Positions 45,401-57,828 of a stretch of DNA of 64,000 nucleotides are shown piece after piece. The stretch comes from Zanthoxylum bungeanum (taxonomy: Eukaryota; Streptophyta; Magnoliopsida; Sapindales; Rutaceae). Location: NCBI GenBank assembly GCA_019454045.1, contig SKCR01032783.1:1-64000 (forward strand), written 5' to 3'. The position numbers and the translations under genes are program-made. Every line of letters starts with the position of its first letter. The stretch's first letter is position 1. A model generated the notes under the pieces. It searched no databases and had not been told where the DNA came from. It saw only the letters and a program-made list of their open reading frames with translations.

Positions 45401-45759
45401 AACACATTTTACCAATTTCAAGTTTCATGTTCAACCTAAAGAATTGGGGAAAATTGATCTAATCCAATTTTCTTGAAATTGATCATGCACAACTTCAATT
45501 CAACCTCATTCAAGCATACTTCATCAAACAATTCAACCAAATCATGCCTAAATCGAGTTTGCCCAAATTAAAGTTTTGACCAAAAATAAGCAAATTGGGG
45601 AAAATCAATCCAATCAATTTTTTTTATCAAATTGATTACATATAACTCAAATTCAATCAAATATAAGCATTCTTAAAGAATCAATTTGTCAGAATCAAGC
45701 TAAAATCAAAAAGCCCCAAATTTGCTCAAGAACCCTAATTCGGTTTTCATGCATCAAAA
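42401..45759 (-). other. A2 internal non-coding region between primer site and pol remnant
   Basis: About 3.3 kb without gag. It includes AT-rich sequence with repeated AATCCAATTATA-type strings (42950-43200), three copies of an 18-bp motif (43380, 43648, 43737), and a GGGCC-rich part (44480-44800). The same region is found, plus-oriented, at 53760-56455 and 57829-59908. In an autonomous copia element this place would carry gag. Confidence 0.8.
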
Positions 45760-45772
45760 GCTCAAGATACCA
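45760..45772 (-). other. Primer-binding site of A2
   Basis: On the minus strand TGGTATCTTGAGC, one base after the LTR end. It is a variant of TGGTATCAGAGC, the initiator tRNA-Met site seen unchanged in A3. Confidence 0.8.
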
Positions 45773-45773
45773 T

Positions 45774-47886
45774 TGAAAGAGTTAAATCAAGTCCCAAGAT
45801 CAACAAATCATGCATAAAAAACCGCATATGAACACATCAAATGAGGTGCGGAATATACTCACATTGAATTTCGGTTTTGATGAAATGAACACAAGGTGCG
45901 ATTTTGCTTCCTCCAAGCTCACGGCAACAGCTCTCCAAGGCAGTGGGCTGCTCGGTTTGGACTGGTTCGGCTTCTCCATGTTCGGCCATGATGAGCTCCA
46001 TTGAAGCTCAAAGTTTCAAGCTTCCATGCTCACGGAATCACTTCCCTATCACCTATGTATCACTCAAGGTGTGTGCTAGCACTTGTATTCTTCTTTTGCT
46101 TCTCAAATGCTCGGTCAAACCAGAACAAATTGAGAAGAATCGGCAGTGAAGCCGTGAGAGCAGAAGAAGAAAAGAGAGGGAGATGAGAGATGTATGCTTG
46201 CATGTGGGAGAGAGAGAAGGATAAGTTAGAAAATAAAAATGTAAAAAGTTTTATATATTTCCAAAATTATTTACTTAACCATTTACTTTTTCTATTTAAA
46301 ATTAAAGCAAAAGCTTTCAATCAACTTTTTACTTTAAGTCACATCACATCACTTTAATAAAGTGACATATTGTCAAGTCACATCACTCAAAGTGACAATT
46401 GATTTGACGATTGACGCGACTAGGATTTGACGCTTGATGTGACTCGCGTGCCGCGCTCGAATTCGAAATGCGAATGCGCTCGCAATCACTCTCGGGCTCG
46501 GGTTCGCTAATTCCAAATTAACGAATTTTCCGTCGCGTCGTAATTAAGTGATTACGCCTAGCGAATTCACTATTCACGTCGCTAACGAATTAATTCTAAA
46601 TTAATTCGTTCGCCCGAATTAAAATCTAATTTTATTCCGCGTCGAAATCCAATTTCGATTAATATATCAAATATATTAATTTTATCGATTAATTCCAAAT
46701 TAACGTTCTCTTTCTTTAACGATATTTTATCCGAGATAAAATATCTCCGTAATTAATCCCAGATTAATTTTCTCTCTCATCGAATTAATCCCAGATTAAT
46801 TCTATCTCTCTCTTCTAATTAATCCCAGATTAATCAAAGTGCGAGTAATACGTCATCGGTGAATCTTCAGGAACCGACCCATGAGATCTCCGGATATGTT
46901 GGCAGTAAATACGATCGTCGGACTGTCCGAACACGTAAGTACCTCGTACTACGTTATATCGATTTACAAGACAAGGTTAGCCTCTAGCAAAACGTCATGC
47001 CTACCCAATTCTCCAGAAATATTCTTACAGGAATATATAGATCTGTATCAAGCGTAGTATACCTAGTATTGTGTATATCGGCCCAGTATCGGATAATCAC
47101 GTGCTAGGGCTGGGGCTGGATAAGTGTCTGCCCCGTCCGAAGCACATGTCGGATGTCTGGTAACATAGTCTCTATAATCGGATATACATGACCTGGTCAC
47201 AATATCCCGATTGGTTGCGCAACACTCAAGAGCACTAGTACCGTATCCTGCGTGACATCAACTCCAATATGACTGAAGTGACACTTCTGTCTCGACATCA
47301 CACCCAATACACTACGACTCTCTGATAAACCAGAAGCGGTGTACACAGAACCGGTTAAAGCCTGTACCACCAAGACCAAAGTCTACCGATTATCGCAAGT
47401 ATTAGCGATGCAAGTCTCAGGTTAAGACTATACACACCTACCTCGATTTCGGCCTCCCATAGACACATAGTCATAATACCAATGGGATTCCGAGGGGTCT
47501 ATCCAGAGCGAAGCTGTTTCCCGTACCATCGGTGAAACACAACCTCCTATCGCACTTGCATAAGTATCCAATACTTATATATATGAGAACTATGACGTTG
47601 TGCCCTCACAACGCGCACAAGTGCAATACTAGCCTATTCCGCATTATCGATGTCCAGTCTCGATAATACTTCGGCTAGGGATATTTAATGATTAATCCTT
47701 CGGGGATTGATACTGTCTCATATCATCTCAATCCAGGAACAAATCATATGGACCTCTCTTCATTTATACATCTATGGTGATCTAATCACAAATGATGAGA
47801 GTGCAATTTCCTTGTCACATAGTTAATTTGTACAACAACACCGTGATCTGTACAAATAGTGACGCTATGGGTCATATTATCCAACA
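45774..47886 (-). repeat. 5' LTR of A2
   Basis: Ends TG...CA on the plus strand (TGAAAGAG to ATCCAACA). Same order of elements as 37785-39902: CA-type leader, the palindrome run (about 46500-46830), the LTR body and the terminal hairpin near 47820-47870. Confidence 0.92.
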
Positions 47887-49030
47887 GATAAGTCTTCCAG
47901 AAATTCGAGTTCTCTATTTTGATATCAGTCAGATTGTCTGACTTGTCAAAGAATAGATAATACATATGTGATTGAAGGGTCGTGGGAGCGAACCAATTAC
48001 TTTCTAGTTTATATCCTGACAACATTATCATTATTATAGTAATAATGAGATGTTTTTAAGGTTAAAAGGTTACCTAAGTCTTCTTTACTCCGTGAAAGCA
48101 GTGGGAGTAGTCTCTGTTATATTTGATATAATGTTTTATATAAGATATAAAACTATAGAGACTTTGATGGATACTCCTATTAGTCGTGCATTAGATATGA
48201 TCTAATAAAAGACACAACAAGGCTATCTTATGACAGTTAGTATAACTGTTTGACAGTTAATGTGTGTCTTGTATATAGTATTCATTTCTTCGTAAAGGAT
48301 GATTCCTTTTTCGAAGAAATATTGATTAGAATGTCTAATCAATCTTATGTATCATTTGATGATAACATAATGAATACTTTCTTATGTACGATTAAAGATA
48401 TCGATTTAATCGTAATTGTTACGAGTTATTTTGATATCATATTGACCATCTGATGGATCTTGAAACACGTTCTTTGTGATCTTTGAGATATTAAGAACGA
48501 GTTTCTAATTCATGGAGAATACAGTCTACAACCATTATGGTCATATTAGTTTTTAGACTAATTATGACATTAGATAGTCTACGTCATAAAGAGTCACAAA
48601 AGATGCAGTGGGAGTGTCATGAAGGATTCTACTATTAAGTGGAATTAGATGCAACTTATGAAGTATTGACTTATGAAGTTGCATAATGACCTTATAAATT
48701 AGAAGTTTTATATTGGTGTTGTGTTTGCGGTTGTCCACATAGTATTTTGGATTTGATCCCTAAATACTTGGACAACTCAGTAGCTATAGCACAATATTGA
48801 TGTAGCATCAGAGTCATATTAATGTATAATTTAGATTCTGCAAAATATGAATGATGATGGCTATGGGAACGACGGAGTTTGTTTGAAAAACTCAATATGT
48901 CATAGCAGACCTACTTCTTGTTGCCTACCTCTTGAGTACTGAGTGAGCTTTTGAGGGCCATGTGAATACGATACACATTGAGATGTGTATATGATATCAT
49001 GGATTGGCACTAGAGCAAGTGGGAGAAATT
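47887..49030 (+). pseudogene. Right internal part of degenerate copia element D, with polypurine tract
   Basis: Contains ghosts of copia pol: the string GTGGGAGCG followed by a LYPDNI-like place at 47969-48025 corresponds to SGS...LYVDDI of RT, and GCAGTGGGAG recurs at 48099 and 48604. No frame is open. The polypurine tract CAAGTGGGAGAAATT (49016-49030) ends it. Inserted element A2 splits it from 36244-37784. Confidence 0.6.
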
Positions 49031-51630
49031 ATTGGGGTTGGTGCTCAGAGCGCCAATCCGGACCGTATTTATGTCTGATTCATGAATATGAACATCCAAT
49101 TTTCCATAATATTACTTATTTATGGTTGCACCTCTTGTTTTTATATACGTATTCGATCTAATTACTATTAGATTGAAACTAAATGTGGTTTAGTGATATG
49201 TATATATTAGACAAAGGCCCGATAATATATAATGCAGTACATAGTTACAAAGTTAGTTTGTAATTGACATTGGGAAGTGTCACGGCTAAATATATATTAT
49301 CAAATATAGTTCATGGTCAATATTTACTAAAACGGGTCTGTAGTCAAATCCGTTGAGACCAGTACATGTCGTATATCGTGACTTGGTCCGATGGCTTATC
49401 CCAATGAACCAGGAGTCTTGGGAGACTCGTATAGACGTGTAGGTGTTTATAGTGGATAAACACTGAACGACTCACCGAAGATTCTTAATGGATGGTACAC
49501 CAACATCAATAAGAATCGTCTAGGGTTGAGTAACATAGTGGTCCTTCGACTTGAGACACCACTGTGGATGTATGAGACATCCTCCACACTTAGATGGCAG
49601 TCACATCACCGATCTATTTAGATCAGACCTCCGCATGTTCGTTGGGTGTGAGCCGATCCTCAGGATATCCTGTGTGTGTCAAGATAGGATCCTTCAGTCC
49701 TGTGTACATGGCATAGGTAGTCCATATGTGATTAGCAATCAGTTAAATCTATGGCCATAGTATACTTCAGAAATCAGTTCCGAATGTTATTTATAGATTG
49801 TTAATAAAAACTTCGACGGGATAATACCTATATAGATTTGACGTTTACATCTATATCTCTGGGATTATCCGGATATCTGTGACGGAGGGATTATACGTAT
49901 GCAACGACCTCGACCTGTATGATTCAGCGAGTTTATCCGTGGTCGTCATAATTTACGGGTGGGTAAATTATGGACACGAAATTGGATTTTATAACTGATA
50001 TACCTGAATCTAGAGAGTCTCACTAATGAAATATACTCGTAGAGCACTAGGGCAATATTTATAAATAATACTGATTATTTATAAGTCGTTTAAAGGTTAA
50101 ACGCAAAAGTACATGTGAAGAGACCCAATAGTCATTTCTTAATATTTGTGTATTTGTATTTAATGATAGATTTTATCAAATACACATTAATTAATTGTCA
50201 AATTGAGATATTTGACTAATATCATAAATATATATGTATTTGATATTTAATGTAAATATAATACATATATTTAATATATTTGTATTTAAATAATGATTTA
50301 ATTGTTAAATAATTAAATTAATTAAAAATATAAATATCCTAAGTTGGGATATTTATTTAAATGACTTTAGTTGCCTTTGTTGACTTGTTATAAAGTTATT
50401 AAAGTTGTAATGATTAAAGATAAAAAGTTGATAAAGCTTATTAAATGAAACAAAAATTGAGAAAATGTCTAGATATTTTCTTTACTTGAAATTCGGCCAA
50501 GGGCCAATTTTTTGTGAAGTATATATTGTTTGTCTCATTTTTAGGGTTTCATAAGTTCAAATACACAAAATAAACATAAAAGAAAGTTGAGAGAAAAGCT
50601 TGAAGGCCAAAGGAGAAAAGGCTTGAAAACTTGGATTTTGTAAGTCTTTCTTTAAAGCTTTCAACATGGAAATTGTTTCTAACATGCTTGGCATCATTTT
50701 GTGTTGCTTTGATGTTCTTTCTTCTATTATAATTTGTGTTTATTTGGTTGAGAACTTGTGTGAAAGATTGATGCATGTAAGTGAGCTTAAACTTGTTTTA
50801 AAGCTTACTTTTGATTCTTTGAAAATCAAAGTTGTCATTCTAGAGTTATTAAGCCACTCCTTGGTGACCTACAATTGTTCTAGAGTTATTTCAAAGTGGT
50901 GAGGCTAGATTGGTGAAGTATTGAATGGATTAAAGTATTGGATTTTAAAGATTTGGTAAAATTGGACAATTTGGTGAAATTGAAAAATTAGGGTTTATAA
51001 CTCATTCCAAATTTGGGGCTTTTCATATATGTGTTGTGTTATGATGTATATATGATGTATATCAAGTTTGGTGATGATTGGATTTCATCTTGACTTGTTT
51101 TGAACAAGTTTGGACCAAAATGCACAAGTTGGAAACCATAGGTCCTTCTCGGCAATTTGCAAGAAATTGTGGGTTTGAGTTGCAATTTGTATTCTCATGT
51201 ATTGTACATGTTAGAAATCATTTTAGGACTGAGTTGGAATCACCTAAAATTGTATTTGACAATTTGAGGACTAAAATGAACAAAATGCAATTTATAGGGA
51301 CCTCACGGCAATTAGACTAAAATTTTGGGGATTTGTTGCAAATCTGATTTTGATGTATTTGATCTGTTGAAAAACATTTTAGAAATGATTTAGAATCATT
51401 CCAAAATTATATTTGATAATTTTGGACTAAAATGATCAATTTACAAAGTTATTGGGCAATTCGGTAATTACCAAGAAATATGATTTCTTGTGTATTTTTC
51501 AGAATTTAATAATTGGATAATTAAATAAATAAGTTTATTTAATTGATCCGAGAAAAAGTTTTGAAAACGAAAAATTTTGATTTTCCGCGATTCCGTTGCG
51601 TTACCGAGATTCCCCCTTAAAACCCCAACA
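49031..51630 (+). repeat. 3' LTR of copia element D (about 2.6 kb)
   Basis: Begins TTGGGGTTGGTGCTCAGAG just after the polypurine tract and ends AAACCCCAACA, the inverse of TGTTGGGG. The 3' part holds three tandem units of about 158 bp (51107 to about 51480). The open frames within (50666-50902, 51078-51320) have no recognised domain. After 51630 the sequence returns to G2 LTR. Confidence 0.7.
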
Positions 51631-51676
51631 CACACTACCATCCATTCGGATTCGGCTACGGAATTTATGTCTAGGT
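51631..51676 (-). repeat. Fragment of the G2 5' LTR between elements D and A3
   Basis: CACTACCATCCATTCGGATT and CGGAATTTATGTCT match 29651-29697 of the other G2 LTR. About 230 bp of LTR corresponding to 29425-29650 were lost or lie outside. A3 inserted directly after (candidate duplication TAGGT, 51672-51676). Confidence 0.75.
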
Positions 51677-53746
51677 TGTTGGAAAATTATGACCCATAGC
51701 GTCACTATTTGTACAGATCATGGTGTTGTTGTACAAATTAACTATGTGACAAAGGAGATTGCACTCTTATCATTTGTGATTAGATCACCTAGATGTATAA
51801 ATGATAGGAGGTCCTTATAATTTGTTCCTGGATTGAGAATGATATGAGACATTATCAATCCACGAAGGATAAATCATTAAATATCCCTAGTCAGAGTATT
51901 ATCGAGATTGGACATCGATAAATACGTACAAGACTAGTATTGCACTTGTGCGCGTTGTGAGGGCACAACGACATAGTTCTCATAGATTTGGGTATAGGAT
52001 ACTCATGCAAGTGTAATAGGAGGTTGTGTTTTACCGATGGTATGGGAAACAGCTTCGCTCTGGATAGACCCCCTCGAAATTCCATTGGTAGTATGACTAT
52101 GTGTCTATGGATGTCCGAAATCAAGGTAGGTGTATTTGGTCTTAACCTGAGACTTGCACCGCTAATACTTGCGACAATTAATATACTTTGGTTGCGGTCG
52201 TCCAGGGCTTTAACAGGTTCTGTGTACGCCAATGCTGGGTATATTGAGAATCGTAGTGTGTTGGGTGTGATGTCAATATGGAAGTGTCACTCCAATCATA
52301 TGGAGATGATGGTCACGTAGGATACGGGACTGGTTCTCTTAAATGCTGCAGCTATCGGGATAAAATGACAAGGTCATGTTTATCCGATTATATAGACTAG
52401 TCACCAGACATCCGACATGTGCTTCATACGGGGCAGACACAATTCCAGCCCCAGGCCTAGCACGTGATCATCCCATACTGGACATAAATACGCAATACTA
52501 CGTATACTACGCCTGATATAGATCCTTTATTCCTGTAAGGATATTTCCAGATAATTGGGTAGGCATGGCGCTTTGCTAGAAGCCAACTTTGTCTTGTAAA
52601 TCGATAAAACGTAGTACTTGGTATTTACGTGTTCGGATAGTCCGACGACCGAATTTACTGCCAGCATATCTGGGGATCTCATGGGCCACTTCCAAAAGAT
52701 TCACCGATGACGTATGACTCGCACTCTAAATTAATCTAGGATTAATTAGAAGAAAGAGAAAATTAATCTGGGATTAATTGCGGAGATATTTTATCTGGGA
52801 TAAAATATCTATTAAAGAGAGATAACGATTAATTTGGAATTGATCGATTAATTAATATATTCGATATATTAAACAAAATTGAATTTAAACGCGGAATTAA
52901 AATTAGATTTTAATTCGGGCGAACGAATTAATTCGTTAGCGACGTGAATAGTAATTATGCTAGGCATGATTATTTAAATAAATTAGATTTAATTGCGACG
53001 CAACGGAAAATTCGTTAATTTGGAATTAGCGAACCCGAGCCCGGGATTATTTACGAGCGCATTGGTATTTCGAATTCGAGTGCGGCACGCAAGTCAAATC
53101 AAGCGTCAAATCGCTAGTCGCATCTAGCGTCACATCATTCGTGAATTAAGTGATGGATGTCTTTCACTTTGAGTGATTGACGCAAGTCACTATTCATGAT
53201 TGATGGATTGATGTGAGTTGATGGAAGTGGTTGAAGCCATTAATGACTTGATTTTTGAAAATCAAAAATTTGGTAAATCATTTATTTGTTTTTGGAAAAT
53301 AAATAAAGTGGATTAGATACACTTTCCATCTCACACACACACCTCTCTCTCTCCTATCTTTCTTCTCCTCTCCACACGCCCAGGGGGCTGTAAAAAACCT
53401 TTTGGTTTTGGTAAAAGCCGAGAGAAATGGAAGCACTAGAGTTGCGATTTTGTGGCAAAATCGGGAGTGCTAGCACACTACGAAGTCATGCGAAGGTGAT
53501 AGTGAAGTCCACCCATGAGCCGGGAATCGTTTGACGAAGCTTGGAGCTTGTTCGAGGAGCTCAAAAACAGAATATGCAGGAGCAGCTCACTGCCACTGCC
53601 GTAACAGTCCATGGAGGTAGAAAGTTTGTTTTGTTGCTTGCCGCGTCGCTCAACCGCTCGATGTAAGTATTCCGCAACTTCGTCGTTGTTATTCACACAT
53701 GTTTTATCGCTTTTGATTCGATCCTTGGGACCGTAGAACTCCAACA
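51677..53746 (+). repeat. 5' LTR of copia family A, copy A3 (2070 bp)
   Basis: Complete, TGTTGGAAAATT to GAACTCCAACA. It carries a terminal inverted repeat (51701-51750), the palindrome run (52725-52990), and a pyrimidine-rich leader (53325-53375). It is followed after one base by a perfect initiator-Met primer site. Confidence 0.92.
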
Positions 53747-53747
53747 A

Positions 53748-53759
53748 TGGTATCAGAGC
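53748..53759 (+). other. Primer-binding site of A3 (initiator tRNA-Met)
   Basis: TGGTATCAGAGC, the standard copia primer site, one base after the LTR. Confidence 0.93.
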
Positions 53760-56455
53760 GTTGTTAAAAGCATGAAACGAACTTAGGGCTTAAAATTTGG
53801 GTAAAATATTTTTGAGCATGATTTGAATTAATTGGATGTTTGAGTATGCTTATAACATGTTTAATTGAAGTTTGATTTGATCAATTTCAAGAAAATGGTT
53901 TGGAACAATTTTTCCCCAAAATACTTAGCTTGGCCGAAAGTATTGGAGCCCTAAAAGTCTTGGATTTTTGTTTTTTGATTTATTGGATGACTTGAAAACA
54001 ATTTGGGATGTTGATTTAATGTTGATTTGGATTCAATTGGATTGGATATAAAATTGGACATGAAAATCCTCCTTAGCCGAGAGTTTGAGCATGATAAATG
54101 GGTTTGATTTTAATCAAAATGTGTTGGACATGATGATGAAAATGAGCATGATTAATTGTATAAATTGATGTTTTAGAAATATTAATTTGGGTGATTAATC
54201 ATGATATACACTTTAGATTAATTAAATGTGAAATTGGATTTTTGTGTTTAATTATGTTGGGCCTTAAAATTGGATTTGGGCTTTTATGTTGTAAATGGGC
54301 TTATTGGGCTTTGTTGTACAAAGTTGGGTTTAGGAAAAATTGGTTGGATCCAATTAGGCCCAAAACCGCCTCCATAAAGCCCAAATGCGGCTAATGGACC
54401 TTTAAAGTTTAATTGGGCATAATGGGCCTAAATTGATTTCTGGGCTTATGGGGTAACTCTCGGATTGGACTTTGGTTATCGGTTTGACCCGAGTTGACCA
54501 AAAGTCCAAGCCTCAAGAAAATAATTAAAAGCCCATTGGACTTTAATTAAATTGACGTTGGACGTTAATCGGGCTTTGAGACCCGTAACGATTAAATTTG
54601 GAATTTAAATCGTAAAGGTTCGTTGAATAAAGTGTAATATTTAATTTGGAATTAAATAAGTGAGTTAGTATTAAATACATATTAAATTGGATTTAATGTT
54701 GTAGTTTAATTTAATTCGAGAATTCGTACTTTGAGTACTTATTCGCAAAAACGAGTTTGACTCGAGCAAAATCAAATCTTTGTTTGAACATTGGATGATC
54801 ACTAATTATCAGATTAATTAATTTGATTAGATTGATTGATAACATGCTTGTGTGAATACAAGGTTGCGATGCATGAATAATGTATATCGGATAGATATTA
54901 GATGGGTGGGACAATTTTAGAAATTGTTGTAATAAATTTGATTTATTAATTGGACCTTCGTGTCCAGCCTTATACCTTCATATTCTTTGTATTCTCTTCT
55001 CACCTATTCCCCTCAATGTAAATGAGGTTTCTTTAGAAGTGTAGTGTAACGGGTAGAAGAAATATTTGTGCTAGCGGGAGAGAGAAAGGGAGAGATTTGA
55101 TATAGGATCAATGTGTAAAGTATCCATCCGCATGTCATTATTATTTTATTTATACGCGCTTTATTATGTATTTAGAATACATGTTTAAGGGTGTATGATG
55201 ATGAGACCTTAACAAAGATAATAAATTGGTTGCCAATTTGCACTCGAAAAACCCTCACAAAATATTAAACGTTTTTCCTTCCATTGAGTGATTCTCACTC
55301 AAGATCCGAGACTGGCATTGGCTTGTTGGCCAAAGTCAAGGCCTTTGTCTGTCGAGGATGTTGTGTTTGAATCACGAAGGCTTTGTTCCATATTGGTTGT
55401 CTTGTCCAAGTTGTGGTTTGTTGGCCAAAGTCAAGACCACTTCTTGTCCATCGACATTGATTACGAAGCTTTCCATGGTCAATGGGTCGCGCTTGACTGG
55501 ATCACTAAGTTTGTTGTGCCAAAGCCAAGGCTTAGTTGATTCAGAGGAAAAAGGTTAGGTAATACATTGGATGTATTGGCATATATAAGATATATGTTTC
55601 GGACTTGGATGTCCCCTACCGGATCTAGGAATTGGATTGGATCCAATCGATCTTAGAGATCTACCTAGTTAATTATCATACAATTTGTTGGCCAAAGTCA
55701 AGATTGTGTGATATTTAACGGGATCCTAGCCCACTAGGAAACACGGTTTCCCGAGTACTCGACAGAGGGTTAGAGGCTCGCCAAAAAATAGTGGGAGGCA
55801 AGAATTGAATTTGCAATATTCGTTTAATTACTTGCCATACGCGCTTAATCAAATATCGTTCGTCAAATAAATTAAATGTTAGTTGGACTAATATTTAAAT
55901 GTTGTTTTAATAAATAGTGGACTATATTCAAACTATTCATTTATAGTTGATTTATAATTGGATTATAGTAATCAATATAATTGATTTTAATCTATTAAAT
56001 TATAGTTGATTAAATAGTTGGACTATTGTAATCATTATAATAAATAGTACCAAAATCGTTGATTAAATAGTTTGACTATTAAAATCAAGATAAAATTGAA
56101 AGATTGACATTTAAAACATAATCCTTGGGAAAATGTATTTAAATGGTTTAATTTTCAAATTGGGAATAAATTTCAGGATGGTCCTGGAAAAACTAATAAG
56201 TTACTTTATTTGATAAAATAACATATTTGGCCTAAGCCAGGAGTTAAGCAAATATTAGAGCATAATCTTTGGAAGATTTATGTGATGATAACTTTAGCGC
56301 TTAATCCATTAAGCTTGTCGCAGTAGACTCCTTAATTTCTGAATCAGAACTAAGGATTAGATCCTTAAAGTATGATAAAGAAATTGAAGGATCTTCATAA
56401 ATCTATACTTAGATTTTAGAAGTAATAAAATTGCAATAATAACTCTTGGAGAGTT
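53760..56455 (+). other. A3 internal region, non-coding, cut before pol
   Basis: Matches the non-coding internal region of A2 (42401-45759 inverted). No gag or pol domain. It includes the GGGCC-rich part (54255-54600) and the 18-bp motif at 55323, 55418 and 55685. At 56440-56456 it changes abruptly to mid-LTR sequence within AATGAC, a string shared by both parents. Confidence 0.85.
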
Positions 56456-57816
56456 AATGACAAGGTCATGTTTATCCGATTATAGAGACTAGTTACCAGA
56501 CATCTGACATGTGCTTCGTACGGGGCAGACACAATTCCATCCCCAGGCCTAGCACGTGATCATTCGATATTGGATCGACATACGTAATACTACGTATACT
56601 ACACCTGATATAGATCCTTTATTCCTGGAAGGATATTTCTGGAGAATTGGGTAGGCATGGCGCTTTGCTAGAAGCCAACCTTGTCTTATAAATCATTATA
56701 AACGTAGTACGGGGTACTTACGTGTTCGGATAGTCCGACGAGCGAATTTACTGCCAACATATCCGGAGATCTCATGGGTCGCTTCCCGAATATTCACCGA
56801 TGACGTATGACTCGCACTTTTAATTAATCTGGGATTAATAAGATGAGAGAGCAAATTAATCTGGGATTAATTGCGGAGATATTTTATCTGGGATAAAATA
56901 TCATTAAAAGAGAGATAACGATTAATTTGGAATTAATCGATTAAATAATATATTCGATATATTAAACGAAATTGGATTTCGACGCGGAATTAAAATTAGA
57001 TTTTAATTCGGGCGAACGAGTTAATTTAAAATTAATTCGTTAGCGACGTGAATAGTGATTTCGCTAGGCATAATCATTTAATTACGTCGCAACAGAAAAT
57101 TCGTTAATTTAGAATTAGCGAACCCGAGCCCGAGATTATTTGCGAGCGCATTCGCATTTTTAATTCGAGCGCGGCACGTAAGTCAAATCAAGCGTAAAAT
57201 CATCAGTCACATCAATCGTCAAATCATGTCACTTTGAGTGATGTGGCAATTGATTGATTGAGTGATGTGAGTTGATGGTGGTGGTTGGCAAAACTTTATT
57301 GCCTTGACTTTTTGTATTTGATAAATCAATTATTTGATTTTTGGTAATGAAAAATTGTGTATTAGATACACAAAATCAAATACAAAAATCACTTCACTCA
57401 TTCTCTCTCTTGACTCACGAAATGGAGCCATTTTTCCTCTCTTATTCACGCCCTTTGGGCTGTTTTTGTTATGGTTTTTCTGGGAAAATGCCGAGAGCAA
57501 TGGGAAGCAAAGTGTGGTGTTTTTATGGCAAAAACATCAAGATCTAGCACTCTGAGAGACATGCAAAGGTGATAGGGAAGTCCACCCATGAGCCGGGAAT
57601 CGTTTGACGAAGCTTGGAGCTTGACGAAGATGATCCAAATGGCCGAAAATGGGGACTGCAATCAGCTCACTGCCATGAGCAGTAAGGAGGCAGAAACTGA
57701 ATTTTTGTTCGATGTAGCGTCACTCAACCGATCGATGTGAGTATTCCGCAACTTCCTCGTTGTATACTCACGTTTCATGCTTGTTTAATGATCTTGGGAC
57801 TTAGCAAACACCAACA
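56456..57816 (+). repeat. Partial LTR of copia family A (3' two thirds), head of copy A4
   Basis: Aligns with about 52366-53746 of A3, so the first 690 bp are missing. The palindrome run is at 56815-57060. It ends CACCAACA at 57816 and is followed by a mutated primer site ATTATCTTGAGC (57817-57828). Confidence 0.88.
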
Positions 57817-57828
57817 ATTATCTTGAGC

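Larger units (their letters stand above)
37785..47886 (-). mobile_element. Full-length copia family A retrotransposon A2
   Basis: Two near-identical LTRs of 2.12 kb (37785-39902 and 45774-47886) flank a 5.9-kb internal region, with polypurine tract and primer site in the right places for the minus strand. The target duplication is probably GATAA (47887-47891; left side GATA next to a damaged LTR end). It lies inside element D, in the RT region: VGANQ...LYPDN-like debris follows at 47965-48010. The pol is decayed. Confidence 0.93.

Noticed and set aside
50549..51320. Small frames in the D LTR
   Set aside because: They lie in tandem-repeat LTR sequence, with no domain and both strands open.
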